A stretch of DNA of 64,000 nt from Glebionis coronaria (GCA_025667525.1 CM046876.1:530388538-530452537), one strand, 5' to 3'; counted from the stretch's first letter, positions 46,383-58,115 are shown. Made by a program: numbers and translations. The notes: a model not told the origin generated them from the letters alone.

Positions 46383-47928
46383 TGATAACCTATAAACCGA
46401 GGTCATTGCTTAATCTTATTTTACGATTATTTTTGAATTTTTTGATGAGTTTGAACAATATTTATTTTTGGAGGTTTAAGTTTAAACCGATGTTGGAAGG
46501 TTTATATTTAATATTTAATAAGTATAAGGAGTATTAGCAAGCGTGATGTCGATGGATGCCAAATATTTATGTTTTGTCGGTTGTTCGACGTTTGTAATTT
46601 TTGATGTTTTCTTTTAAATGACGTGTTAAGTCGAGTCGGGAGTCGATATTATTGTATTTGAGGTACGTTTAAATTTTTTAAAAGTATCTATATGAAACCC
46701 GAGCCCCGTAAATATTTCCAAAATTGACTAATAGTTATTTCCCGCTTTTTAGCTAACTATTTTCATTTTTAGCCAGAACTATTGTAAAATTACAACATTG
46801 GTCCCTCAAACACTATATAAAGGCCAAAATTTTTCACACAAACACATAATTCACACACACAAAATATTTTTTTTCTCTCTCTTCTTTTTCTTTCTTTGTC
46901 GTGACCCTCTACCCACCAAAACACCTACTTTGATCCATTTTTACTCCATTTCAAGGATGATCTAAGTAAAAATAACACAAGTACCATATCTAATTTTGCA
47001 AGGAGATCATTTTGGTATAAAATTTATGTACTTGCAAGAAGTTTTATTTTTTTCAAGTTGGTAGGTGAGAATTATGCTCATGCATGTCATTTTTGGGATG
47101 ATCAAAGATGTTCTTGCTAAACATTTTGTTAAAAACTTGATTTTGATTTGAAGGTTTTGATTTTTATGATGATTCTAATGTTATAGTTTATATATGTTAG
47201 TGTTAGGGTTACGGGATGATCATAACTATGATTAGTTTTGGTTAAAAATGTGATTTTATACAAGTTTTTGAAAGGTATTTTATAACATTAGGTAAAATGT
47301 AATTTTGAGAATTTTATGTTGTGATACTGGTTTAACTTATAGCCTAGGGTTGTAGAGCATTCGATTAGCTTCGATTTGATATAAAGTAGAGCTTCTAGCT
47401 CTAAACGAGTGCGAAGTTATGATGTTTTGATTATTCGTGTACCAGGAGACGAGTATCGGCACTACATATAGTTGTTGTCGATATTTGGATCGAATCTCGG
47501 GGACTATAAATTAAAGTTTTGAAATGAGTCATATACTGATAATGAAGTGTAAACCCTAGAGGATGAGTTTATTTTAAAACCCAAGAGTCGGTTTTGTAAA
47601 TGGAGTCGTTTTAAGAAGTTAAAACGGTTGTATGAATTATTAACGTAAATCTGTCTGGATTTTGTAGTTTGAAGATGAGTCGGGTAAAGAACTTTAAAAG
47701 TAATTTCATTTGATAAAATTGTTGGAGGATTTTATATATATAGTAAGTTAGTTTCTCGAGTCGTTTCATAAACGTTTGACGAGTCTAAAAGGGGTAAATA
47801 AGCTAGTACATGTAGTATGTGCCGACGGATTTTGTTGAAAGTGTAAAATGGTAAAGTAAATATATAGAAGAGTGTAATAGAGTTATTCGTATCGTTTTCT
47901 CTCGAGTTATCGTGATTTTATGATTTTG
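46383..47928 (+). repeat. Probable partial 3' LTR of B, cut by E
   Basis: Begins TGATAACC after the spacer, has a promoter-like section and no ORF. It ends where E's LTR starts. TGAT would match the ATCA end at position 60. The rest should lie beyond E and F, outside the window. A cellular promoter or a different element cannot be excluded. Confidence 0.5.
46814..46822 (+). promoter_or_regulatory. TATA box in the probable B LTR
   Basis: TATATAAAG, 430 bases into the LTR. An AC-rich and CT-rich stretch follows (46835-46890), a usual start-site setting in plants. Confidence 0.65.
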
Positions 47929-50900
47929 TGTGACACCCCGGGTAGGGTCAATATATGCGGAAAATATTCCCGGAGACGTCACAAGGGTGGATCGATAGCA
48001 TATAGTCCATAGAGCATAAGATAAAAGTTAGTCAAAACAGATTACACGTTTATTCAAACAAATAAATAAAAATTGTTTTTAAACAAGACAGTAGGTGATT
48101 GTTTTTGTTTCCCAAATAGAACCCCTGACGAGTCCTATGATGCAGACTTCTAAGATGCTGGAGACCATGCACATACCACGTACTAACTTCATATTCCTAT
48201 GCAAAACATACTAGCGGGGTCAACATAAAGTTGCTGAATTTACAGATTTTAAAAATTAATTAGTTTGGACATATAATAATCATAGAAGCAATAATGCACA
48301 AAGCATTATTACTAAAATATAAATAACATTTGTTTATTATTAGAAACTGAAGCTTAACCCCATAGTCCTCAACAGATGAGGACGTAGTGTCTTACAAAAA
48401 GACACCCATTCCAGTTCCAACATGGTATACGTCTGTTGTCCCAGCCAAGGCACAGTGAGCATGACTCACCTAGACGGGGATGGTCAATCCCTAATAGATC
48501 TATTTATAACATTCGGGCGATTTACAACAATTTAACAGTTTTAATAGTAAGCAATCATAATCCAGTTTATACAATCCAGACGTGTCCAATATATGTTTGC
48601 ATATTTTCTTTCCCAAAAGGGAAAGTTTTATCAAAGTTTAAATGGGGCTGTAAACTCACCTGGGAGTAGGCAATTGCTTGTTTAACACGGATATCCAATT
48701 AAAGCTCACACCAAAGTTATGCCTAATCAGATAGTACAGTCTTAATAGATAGTACAAAGGACATATATGTATGCTTATACGGATTTTATTCAGTTTGTTC
48801 ATACTATGGTATTTATCTAAATAACCGTAGCTCAAGTAGCATCAATATTCATTTAAACTCATTTATATAAGTTTCATTTCTAAGAAAACATAAACTGTTT
48901 AACTATTAATATCAGTTAGCATACATGTATTAATACTCATTCAATCTTACAATTAAGTTTTACATTTAAGTGAACATAAAAGAAAATGTTTCACTTAAAA
49001 ATACTAATCCATGTTTATAGTACTTGTATCAATAATATATAATTAAATTTATAACTAAGTTCTATATTTAAGTAAACATAAAGGGTTTTACTTATAATAT
49101 ATTTATGTAGTAACATTCAATTTAATTAGCGTTCATATAATTTTATTTCTTAAAAGTATATGAGTATATGTTTTAATAGTACATATTCATCTTGTTTATA
49201 CAATTTATTTTGTAAAGCAAATATAAATAGATATTTCATAAAAAAATATTATTTTATTTAACTCTAATGTTTTCATAAATTATTTAATATTTATAAAATA
49301 ATTTATTTATCACAAACTTAAGCTTATACATTAATCCTCATGATCTAGACTTTTAATTATGTTTTATCATAATTAAAATAGCTTTTAGGGTTAGGGCTAG
49401 TTAATGTTTCGGAATGTGGCAAAACTAGTCCCTCCATATTTTTAAACAAGTAACTTTCGGATTATTACACATTTGGTACCTAGGGCTTGTTTAAGTTTAG
49501 GCTTATGGCAGATTTAGTCCCCCTAGTATTATCTAGGTTTTGTAACTATATAAAAATTACAAAACAGCCCCTAGGGCTTCTTTAAGTTTCGGCAATTTAC
49601 AAGAATAGTCCTTAGGGTTATAAAATGACAAAATAACTTTTAGAAACTTCCCAAAATGGTCCCTAGGGTTTAATTTGCCACGGATAATATTTATTAAACC
49701 CTAGACTTTTGGATATTTACATTTTCAGTCCTTGTGTTCACTAGTTTATCAAAACAAGTTTCATATGTTACGGTTTTAGTCCTTAAGTTTTATAAATTGT
49801 CATTTTCATCCAAAAAGTTTTTATAAGTTATATTTTATTATAAAAACTTTTATTTTAACATTCAAACTTTATATGGGCTCATTAAATGGGCTAAACATCT
49901 AATGGGCTATTTTAACGGGCTAAAATATATCTCAAGTCCACTAATTTATTTAAATGGGTCTTTAAATCATTTATTGGGCCTAAATACGTTTTTAAGTCCT
50001 TTAAATTGTTAAATGGGCCTAATTGTGATCTTAAGTCCATTTAAATTACTATAATTTATGAAATGGGCTTATTAGGTCCATTTAAGTTTTAGGTTAATTT
50101 TTCATGGGTTTAAATAGTCCATTAACACTACTTTTCATTTTATATAAGTTTTTACTTAGTGTATTAATATAATCTTACTAAGCTTATCACCATTTAGTTT
50201 TCAATCTAAATAGATGAATAATCTTAAAAATTCATTTTATGGGTTATACCAAATTAGATCTATGTGTGTCATAAGGTTACAAGTAAGTCATAAGCCCTAA
50301 TAGGTGCTTATAACTCACGGCCTACATTAGTTATAGCATATTATGATAGATCAAGTTCCATATTAGGGTTGCATGTAGTTTATATGTGTTACAAAATTAG
50401 ATCTCACTATGTACACATCAAGAAAATAAATCACAAGTTCATAATAAGATCTAAACTATGTCTAGACCTAAAAATCAAACATAAATCCATGTACATTTTT
50501 ATATAGCTCACGGCTATATTTTAGATCTTGGTACTTCCAAGATGAACACTATATCTAGTTTCTAAGTCTTATAATTATTTAAAATACAATCATGATTATC
50601 TAGTTTACATGTATGTTTCCAAGGTTACTATTTTTCCAAGGAGACCACATATAGCTCACGGCTATATTTCCTCTTCCCAAGGTTCCTATAATCTTGTTTT
50701 ATGTTTAACATATTCAAGTTAGCCTTTGCCACTAGATCTATGGTTTATAATAACATGCATGTACATTTTATCCATTTAAACCTTATGTAACCCACGGCTA
50801 CATTTATACACATAAGTTGTATTTGTGATTTTTAATAGTCATTTTAACATGTATCATTTCATATTCCATCATTTACACTTCACACATGATTCACATAAAC

Positions 50901-52107
50901 ATTAACCATATATGTCGTGACCTTTAAGGTCATGGTCTTCAAGACTTTTAAGTTACACACACCCATTTTATGAGATCTATGGCTATTGGTTTAACCATAG
51001 TCCCATAAGACTAGATTTGTAACTCATGCAACTTTTTGATTTACAAATGTTTCATATAGTTTTTAAATCAAGTTTAAAACATAACATACCAATCATAAAT
51101 TCCTTATCAAAAGGTTTTTAAATCATGAACATGATTTTTATAAATAAGCCGTGACCTATAATGGTCATAGCTTCATCAAATCTTGATTTTTAACATGTTA
51201 TCTTACTTGTATTTATAGATGTATGATGATGCATGCATGAAGAAATGAAAGAAGAAGTAGTGTATACCTTTCTTGCCTAAAAGTACCACAAATGATCTAG
51301 GTGAACAAGGTGGTTTGAGATCTACTCAAAATGATGAAGAAAACCCTATGTATAAATCAAGTCGTGGCCTAGATGGCTTAGCTAGGGCTTGTTTATAGTG
51401 AATCCAAGGGAATGATACTACTAATGATTTGTAGTAAAGATGAGACAAAGATCTTGGTGGATTTAATGAACAACTTTGGATTATTGTGGCTTAATGCCGA
51501 ATGATTTGAGAGAGAGAGATGAAGAGAGAATGAGATTTGGTTGCATGAGGAGTTGAGAGAATGTATATGTATGTGTTTCGGCTTAAAGGGAGAGAGAAGG
51601 GTGAAGGAAAAAAGGCATGATTGCCTTGGTAAGAAATATTGTGCCATGTGTTGGCTTTTCTAAAACCAAGACAACCCCTCTTCTTCCACATATGGGGTGC
51701 CGTGTCTAGCTAGCCAAAAAGGAGGGTAATGGGATTTGGCTTGGGCTCATGTTGGGCTAGTACATAAAGAGTAAGGTCTTGGGCTAGTCCAAGGAGGTTA
51801 AGAACATGCTTATGGTATACACTCTTGTACACATACACGGCTACATACACTATGTAGCATGTTTTTCCAACTTTGATATAGTGTTGTGTGTATAGCCAAG
51901 TATTGATTATACATTTTTATCATTTGTTCTCCTAGTCTTAAGTACAAGGTTTGAGCTATGTAACTTATTTACAACAAGTGTGAATGTAAAGGTATAAGTA
52001 CCTAAATGAACAAGTTCACACTCAACCTATAGGTATACACATGTGAGTATGTGTTCTAGGATTAATAGGTGAAATTTCATTACATAAAAATCATGGATTT
52101 TACAACA
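47929..52107 (-). repeat. 3' LTR of E (4.18 kb)
   Basis: Plus-strand ends TGTGACACC and TTTTACAACA (minus strand TGTTGT...GTGTCACA). Very AT-rich, with no convincing ORF. It contains a TGGGCY cluster (49873-50070), repeated CTAGGGCTT/GTCCCTAGGG words at 49425-49690, and four CACGGCTA-type words at 50312-50800. A minus-strand CTATAAAC at 51391-51398 is a possible TATA box. Confidence 0.85.
49873..50070. repeat. TGGGCY cluster in the E LTR
   Basis: ATGGGCT, ATGGGCC and close variants occur at least six times in 200 bases (49873, 49886, 49901, 49973, 50012, 50062). TGGGCY is the known plant site II element bound by TCP factors. Whether it works here is not known. Confidence 0.6.
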
Positions 52108-52122
52108 CCACCCCGTTATTTT
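52108..52122 (-). promoter_or_regulatory. Polypurine tract of E
   Basis: AAAATAACGGGGTGG on the minus strand, ending at the LTR. Confidence 0.65.
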
Positions 52123-52310
52123 AGCTTTGTCCTCAAAGCTACTAAAAACCTGGTTATCTTCTAAGTAAGAGATGTTCCAAGTACATGATTTGTTTCAGGT
52201 TCTCTCTAAGGTACGGATGGCGGCACAACGTGAAGTGGTTTACACCTAGGTTATTCTTATACGCCTAACCTGGCATTTATGGAAGCTTCCGTCATTATAA
52301 GTGAACAGAA
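52123..52310 (-). other. E 3' region before the tandem array
   Basis: About 190 bases without ORF or repeat between the polypurine tract and the 84-bp array. Confidence 0.5.
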
Positions 52311-53152
52311 GAGAATGTAAAGAGGTCTTTATCCGGATTGCAATATACATCCGATTGAGCATTAAGGAGACTGCTGCTGTAGATGGGTAGGCGAGGAATG
52401 CAAAGAGATCTTTATCCGGATCACAATATACATCCGATTGAGCAGTAAAGGAGACTGCTGCTGTGGATGGGTAGGCGAGGAATGCAAAGAGATCTTTATC
52501 CGAATCGCACTATACATCCGATTGAGCAGAAAAGGAGACTGCTGCTGTAGATGGGTAGGCGAGGAATGCAAAGAGATCTTTATCCGGATCGCACTATATA
52601 TCCGATTGAGCAGTAAAGGAGACTGCTGCTGTGGATGGGTAGGTGAGGAATGCAAAGAGATCTTTATTCGGATCGCACTATACATCCGATTGAGCAGTAA
52701 AGGAGACTGCTGATGTGGATGGGTAGGCGAGGAATGAAAAGAGATCTTTATCCGGATCGCACTATACATCCGATTGAGCAGTAAAGGAGACTGCTGCTGT
52801 GGATGGGTAGGCGAGGAATGAAAAGAGATCTTTATCCGGATCGCACTATACATCCGATTGAGCAGTAAAGGAGACTGCTGCTGTGGATGGGTAGGCGAGG
52901 AATGAAAAGAGATCTTTATCCGGATCGTACTATACATCCGATTGAGCAGTAAAGGAGACTGCTGCTGTGGATGGGTAGGCGAGGAATGAAAAGAGATCTT
53001 TATCCGGATCGCACTATACATCCGATTTAGCAGTAAAGGAGACTGCTGCTGTGGATGGGTAGGCGAGGAATGAAAAGAGATCTTTATCCGGATCGCACTA
53101 TACATCCGATTGAGTAGTAAAGGAGACTGCATGTTGTGGATGGGTAGGCGAG
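52311..53152. repeat. 84-bp tandem array, ten units
   Basis: Ten head-to-tail units of 84 bp, each with the blocks TATCCGGATCG, CATCCGATTGAGCAG, GGAGACTGCTGCTG and GATGGGTAGGCGAGGAATG. The first unit (left) is the most divergent and the central ones are nearly identical. As 84 is a multiple of 3 and the unit lacks stops in one minus-strand frame, a 256-codon ORF results, but it has no start context or known domain and is probably a by-product. Confidence 0.93.
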
Positions 53153-54481
53153 GGGCTTCTCAATGGGTATTGTAGTTGTACTTGTCCCGGATCTGGGAGG
53201 GGACCATTGGTGTGGTGGATTTGGTCAGGAGGACAAATCCATTGCAAATGGTTTCTGATATGAGGAGGACACGACAACATATTTCATACGCTGGGGAATC
53301 TGGGAATGCATTATTTTTACATCCTTTTTCATGGGTGAGATACACGTTATATCCCGATACTCGCGGATGAAGAACTGGGGGTTGAAGGTAAAACAAACAT
53401 GTTTAGCTTTAACCCCTCCTATCTTAGCATCTTTTGAGAAAAGACTTACGATCTTTACCTCAAGGCAGTGGGGTACAAACATTAGTCAATGGTACTAAAG
53501 TTTCTATCCAACAAGGAGGTTAAGATTGTTGTCGATGGCGTTTGCGTAAGAGGTTGCAAGGAATCTGCTCCCTTTGCCGTGAGGCTGAGTGAGGGGCGCA
53601 GAAAAGAAGTACCTCAAATGGTGGAAATAAAAGAAGATACCATGAATAAAGAAATGTGCGCCTTGCAGGGTGTCGCAACAAGGGTCTTGCTTTCATAATT
53701 ACTGGTTCAAAATTTGTACAAATTCTGACTTCTAAAGAGAGGAATTCTCATCTCCCATCGTCTAGTGGATGATGGTATTGTCGAACTAATTGGACCCGAA
53801 GAGGAAAGAGGAGTGTCCAAAACATAGGACTTTCGTCTCCTTACGGGGGATGTCGAATATAGCCCCACAAAGTATACCCATTGTGAGTTGGATGTGCTTT
53901 TTAGGTTTAGGGTTGCCTAGGTGGCGGAAGTAACCCTACAAAATACACCCATTTTGGGTTGGGTGTGTTCCTCAGGGTTAGGCAGGGAAGAAGCAGATTA
54001 GGGAGACGGGTCACTCTCAGACCAAATATTCTTTCGCCCGTTGGTTCTAGAGATGACACTAAATCTAGTGTTAACTATATCGGGGTTATGGCTCCCCTGT
54101 ATAATCAAGGTTTCATCTCACCAAGGTACACAAACCCATTATTGGCTATAAGGGATAATTGCATGTTACTTGCTAGCCAATTTGTGCTAATAACGACATC
54201 AAAGTTATCAAGGCTTTCTAGGATCTAATGGGTGTAAAACGTTTGATCAACCTCGAATGATGGTGTTTAACTTATCATAACCTTTTCGTTGTCCATTCCA
54301 CAGTGTAGTAGGATCCTAGAACTATCGGAGGGATTTTTATTATCTTACTAAGCTTGGCAATTGCAATGCCTTGATCTACACATGTATCGGACAAGATAGA
54401 TGCATATCATTGATTTAGTAAGGACGTACTAGGTACGGTGCTGGGGCTTGGGTTTGTTGGGGCATTGCCAGCCATGTACAC
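53153..54481 (-). other. E region where pol would be expected, no gene
   Basis: No protease, RT or integrase motif on either strand. A diverged direct repeat of about 55 bases (CAAAGTATACCCATTGTGAG and CAAAATACACCCATTTTGGG) lies at about 53868 and 53938. Confidence 0.6.
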
Positions 54482-55698
54482 TTACGAAGGAGTTCCCTTG
54501 TCGTCCTTCTTCTGGTTAGCCCTCTTGGGGAAATCAGGTCTCACGTGCCCAGGGGTTCCACACTCGTAACATACCATAGCTTTCTTTGGCCCGCTACTGC
54601 TCCCGCCAGTGGGGTTTCGGTTTCCTTGTTGCTCACTTCCACTCCCTCGTGCGTTGGACTTACCTATGTTGCTATTTCCAGGAGTGGTGTTGGGTCGACC
54701 TGGGGTAGCAACATTGGTTGGACACTCGCGAGCAAAGTGGCCTTGTTGGCCGCACTTGTAGCATCCTTGACACTGTCCTCCAGCAACATGATGGTAGTTG
54801 CATTTCGGACACTTGGGTTTTGTCCCTGAGTAGTTCTTGGTGCGGGTTGTGGGGGTAGTGTCATCTGCTTGCCCAACGTTTTGCTTTTTGGAAGGCTGTT
54901 GGTGCTGGCTACGAGAGTTTTCATCGGATTTCCTCTTGTTGTCCGATTGCCTCTCGGACAGATTGCGAGCTCGTTTGTTGATCAGCTCAGTCGCAAATTC
55001 CATGGCACCTTCAACAGTGGTGGGTCGTGAAGCAAGCACACTGTCATGAATTTTGTCAGGAAGTCCGCTGACATACTTTTCAATCTTGTCACTCCTCAGA
55101 GGAAACATTCTGGTGCACATCAAGCTTAACTCTTGAAATCTTTGGTTGTACCAAGTGATATCATTGTTCTTACACTTGAGGTCCCACAACTAGACTTCTA
55201 ACTTCTTCATTTCTCCTCTGGGACAGTACTTTTCAGTCATTCTTTCCTTGAGGTTGGACCAAGTGAGAGCATAAGCAGCGTCATGTCCGAGGATAGCGAC
55301 CACAGAGTTCCACCAAGTAAGGGCACTTTCAAGTAGGGTGCATGTGGCAAGCTTAACTCTTTCTCGTCAGCACAACCACTGATGCGGAAGACTGTCTCTA
55401 GTCTTTCAAACCACTGCATCAATTCAACAACTCCTTCTTTACCTCGGTAGTATGAGGGTTTACATTTCAAGAAGTCGGGGTAAGAGCAACCTCTGTTGGT
55501 GTTGTTTCTGCGGGCGTCAGAGTTTGGATCATTGTTTGTATTTGGGTTAGCTCCTCTGGCTGCCATAGCTGCTGTGATGCCTTCACTTATCATTTCCCGC
55601 AGTTGCGCGGCAGTGACATTTCGTGTAGCTTCTGGGGATTCAGCATTGTCGGTATTGGAAGTGGTTGCATTATTGGGATTTGACCTCGTAATCACCAT
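54482..55698 (-). pseudogene. E Gag (chromovirus type)
   Basis: Starts at 55698 with MVITRSNPNNATTSN. The conserved block FLKCKPSYYRGKEGVVELMQWFERLETVF follows at residues 77-105. A one-base deletion near 55360 shifts the frame, after which ATCTLLESALTWWNSVVA-like sequence can be read. A TAG at 55190-55192 precedes LWDLKCKNNDITWYNQRFQELS. The C-terminal part has a basic linker and the knuckles CPKCNYHHVAGGQC, CYKCGQQGHFAREC (intact CCHC) and CYECGTPGHVRPDF, whose last Cys is Phe. It stops at 54482 with no pol behind it. Gag would form particles with enzymes from another element. Confidence 0.9.
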
Positions 55699-56136
55699 TT
55701 GTCTATAATCATATACAAAATGAGATTATTAGATCAAACATTAGTAAAGTTTTTATATTATTTGCACAAAGAAACTTATGCATGGATTTCATAACAAATT
55801 TGGGTAACCTGTTAAGATCTCATAATATAATACATTGCACTACAGATATAATAAAGAGAGTGATTACATGTTATTTCCATGAGAAATTTAACAGTCATCT
55901 TAGCATAACACAATCTAAGTCATAGGTCGGTCGAGCCTAATCCAAAGTAATGATACACACAGTCTTTAAAAACATCATATCCCAAAGTTACATGTCTAAA
56001 AAGAAAGAAAAGATAAAGTACGGGATTACATCACAAAAGCTGAACAAGAGATAAAAGTACAAAGGCCCTATGCCATGATAGCCGGGATGCACCCCGTGAG
56101 TTTATCATGACGTACAATAAGTCTAGTACGTCTATG
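55699..56136 (-). other. Spacer between upstream ORF and gag of E
   Basis: About 440 bases, AT-rich, no ORF with support. Confidence 0.5.
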
Positions 56137-56991
56137 CTAATCCTGCCAGGATGGTCCACTAGATGATGTCGGGGCTGATGGTGCAGATGGAGCTGGTAGG
56201 GCTGCAGAATTCCTCTTGGTGTTCCACAAAGTCCGAACTGTCGTTCGGGTCTCCTTGAGCGTACGGAGTGCAGACAGTAGCTGGTTCCGGAGCCTATAGA
56301 CGACCCCTCAGAGATAAGCCATCTCCCCAGTAACCCCATCATGCCGGACAGTAGCGAGATCAAAGAAGATGGACAAGGATTGCTCCTGAGTAGCAAGGGC
56401 AGCATGGGTCTGATGTTGTAGACCTTCCATGACCTGGATGCGCTGGTGGAGGCGGTAGTTCTCATCTAATAACCATTTTAGTGCCTCGTCCGTCCTAGCC
56501 TGGATGCCCTTAGCAGTCTGGAAGTCTTCCCTCCTAGTGCGGAAAAGAGTGTCGATACGCTCATAGATAACGGCATGGCTCTGTTGACTGACTGTCAACT
56601 GGCTGCGGAGGTCGGATATCTCTCGCTCATGGCGTGCAGCCAATGCGGAGATCTAAGCCTGGATGGGATCAACATGTCCTGCCCCGGAGCCTTCCCCAAC
56701 CTCATAAGTAGAGACGGGCGTGGGTCCGGAGAAATAGTCTGATGAAAAGGATAGAGGCATGGAAGATGGTATGCTAGAAGGGACCCGGTCCTCCTCCATA
56801 GAGGTTAGGGCCGGTGTGGCTGATGCTGAGATAGAAAATGGGTCCTCTGGGGGTACAACTTCGGTGCCTGGGTCATCCTCTAAATCTGAGGCTGACAACC
56901 ATCCACACTGCGTCGATCGTGGGGATGAACAGACAACTGGAGCAGGAGCTACTCTGGGTAGAAGAGTCGTAGATGCAGTAGGCGGAGTCAT
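56137..56991 (-). pseudogene. E upstream ORF (unknown coiled-coil protein)
   Basis: Minus-strand frame from the ATG at 56991 to a TAG at 56137-56139, 285 codons, interrupted by a TAG (56653-56655) and a TGA (56308-56310) with no frameshift. An in-frame ATG at 57012 is also possible; TTTCAG just before 56991 looks like a splice acceptor, so I prefer the later start. The first 110 residues are Pro/Ser/Thr/Asp/Glu-rich. The middle part (ARHEREISDLRSQLTVSQQSHAVIYERIDTL onward) has heptad-like Leu/Ile spacing and is probably coiled coil. The end is Pro/Ser/Ala-rich. I do not recognise a family. It stands between primer site and gag, where some elements carry extra ORFs. Confidence 0.6.
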
Positions 56992-57012
56992 GATGCTCTG
57001 AAATAATATCAT

Positions 57013-57461
57013 TTTAAGTTTGAAGTGAGTATAGGCTTACAAACAAAGAATAATATTATTGAGATTACATGCTTTATGAAATATATCCCTTCTTAAACAA
57101 TTATTAGAAGGTTTTAAGATTACAAATATTTATACTTATACATATATATGTACTATCATGTAAGTAGTTCATTCATCAGTTGGTAAGTGTGAAATTTAGT
57201 TTAATATTACTCATATTCGCATTTTAGTAATACCTTACTAAACAGTATTAATAATCAAATGTAGTAAACATATATATATATATATATATATACAATTAGT
57301 TCACATAGCATATAATTCCCTAAGATATATATGCTTAACTAAGACGGTCCCAAAATAAAATCCCATAAAGAGTTTTATAAGTTATAGTCCAGTTTTAAAT
57401 AAAATAAAAATCATTTTATTTTTATTTTATTTAAAAGTTTATCTGGTTCCCTATAACTAAT
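57013..57461 (-). other. Leader of E with (TA)n tract
   Basis: AT-rich and without genes. It has a TA dinucleotide run at 57269-57292. Confidence 0.6.
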
Positions 57462-57473
57462 GCTCTAATACCA
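57462..57473 (-). promoter_or_regulatory. Primer binding site of E
   Basis: TGGTATTAGAGC on the minus strand, five bases after the LTR end. This is the initiator-Met site with one C-to-T change. Confidence 0.82.
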
Positions 57474-57478
57474 TTCTC

Positions 57479-57974
57479 TGTGCCACCCCGGGTAGGGTCA
57501 AAATATGCGGAAAATATCCCCGGAGACGTCACAAGGGTGGATCGATAGCATATAGTCCATAGAGCATAAGATAAAAGTTAGTCAAAACAGATTACACGTT
57601 TATTCAAACAAATAAATAAAAATTGTTTTTAAACAAGACAGTAGGTGATTGTTTTTGTTTCCCAATAGAACCCCTGACGAGTCCTATGATGCAGACTTCT
57701 AAGATGCTGGAGACCATGCACATACCACGTACTAACTTCATATTCCTATGCAAAACATACTAGCGGGGTCAACATAAAGTTGCTGAATTTACAGATTTTA
57801 ACAAGTAATTAGTTTGGACATATAATAATCATAGAAGAAATAATGCACAAAGCATTCTTACTAAAATGTAAATAACATTTGTTTATTATTAGAAACTAAA
57901 GCTTAACCCCATAGTCCTCAATAGATGAGGACGTAGTGTCTTACAGAAAGACACCCATTCCAGTTCCAAAATGG
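57479..57974 (-). repeat. 5' LTR of E, first 496 bases before F
   Basis: Matches 47929-48425 with about ten differences by eye (for example TGTGCCACC against TGTGACACC). It stops at AATGG where F begins. Confidence 0.9.
57970..57974. repeat. Presumed left target-site copy of F (AATGG)
   Basis: These are the five bases before F's TGTTGGG terminus. The right copy should lie outside the window. E's other LTR reads CATGG here. Confidence 0.5.
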
Positions 57975-58005
57975 TGTTGGGAATAAATTAAGGCCAGATC
58001 ACTTG

Positions 58006-58115
58006 AGCGCTGACAAGAACAAAACAAGCGTTGACAAGAACAATACAAGCGCTGATAGCTCAAGCGTTGACAAGTTAAAGTCAAGCGTTGACACATTGAA
58101 GACAAGCACTGATGG
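58006..58115 (+). repeat. CGYTGAC motif array in the F LTR
   Basis: Six copies of AAGCGYTGACAAG-like words; the C of CGYTGA falls at 58008, 58029, 58050, 58065, 58086 and 58107 (the last reads CACTGAT), so steps are 21, 21, 15, 21 and 21. It ends about 130 bases before the TATA box, in U3. Confidence 0.88.

Larger units (their letters stand above)
1..47928 (+). mobile_element. Element B: base Athila-related LTR element of the nest (non-autonomous, interrupted)
   Basis: B is the outermost element visible and both its ends lie outside the window. It starts with the last about 60 bases of a 5' LTR and a tRNA-Asp-type primer site. It continues with a leader and a Cys-rich polyprotein split into three parts (700-1909, 10360-10745, 44251-44847), then a 3' spacer related to those of elements A and D, and a probable partial 3' LTR from 46383. 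C and A are inserted in the polyprotein and E in the LTR. No protease, reverse transcriptase or integrase was found in any B segment, so B is read as non-autonomous. Assigning 46383-47928 to B's LTR is less certain, because the matching 5' LTR lies outside the window. Confidence 0.7.
47929..57974 (-). mobile_element. Element E: chromovirus-like gag-only LTR element (5' LTR cut by F)
   Basis: E is on the minus strand. Its 3' LTR is 47929-52107 and its 5' LTR begins at 57479 and is interrupted at 57974. Between them are a primer site, an upstream ORF, a gag with zinc knuckles, and about 2.4 kb without pol, holding an 84-bp tandem array. The first 495 bases of both LTRs match closely. Very long LTRs and this Gag type fit Tekay/Del chromoviruses. 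An element with gag but no pol fits the TR-GAG class. Its right end lies beyond the window. Confidence 0.85.

Noticed and set aside
46840..47928. Cellular gene start after the TATA box at 46814
   Set aside because: No ORF follows, and the position after B's spacer fits an LTR better, though this is not proven.
52362..53132. 256-codon minus-strand ORF as a repetitive protein gene
   Set aside because: It exists only because the 84-bp unit is a multiple of three and lacks stops in that frame; no start context, no domain, and it lies in a 3' non-coding part of E.
52311..53152. Possible CRISPR-like repeat array
   Set aside because: Units are contiguous 84-bp tandem copies with no unique spacers, and the DNA is plant.
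57269..57292. (TA)n run as a functional element
   Set aside because: Simple dinucleotide run in AT-rich leader; no further support.
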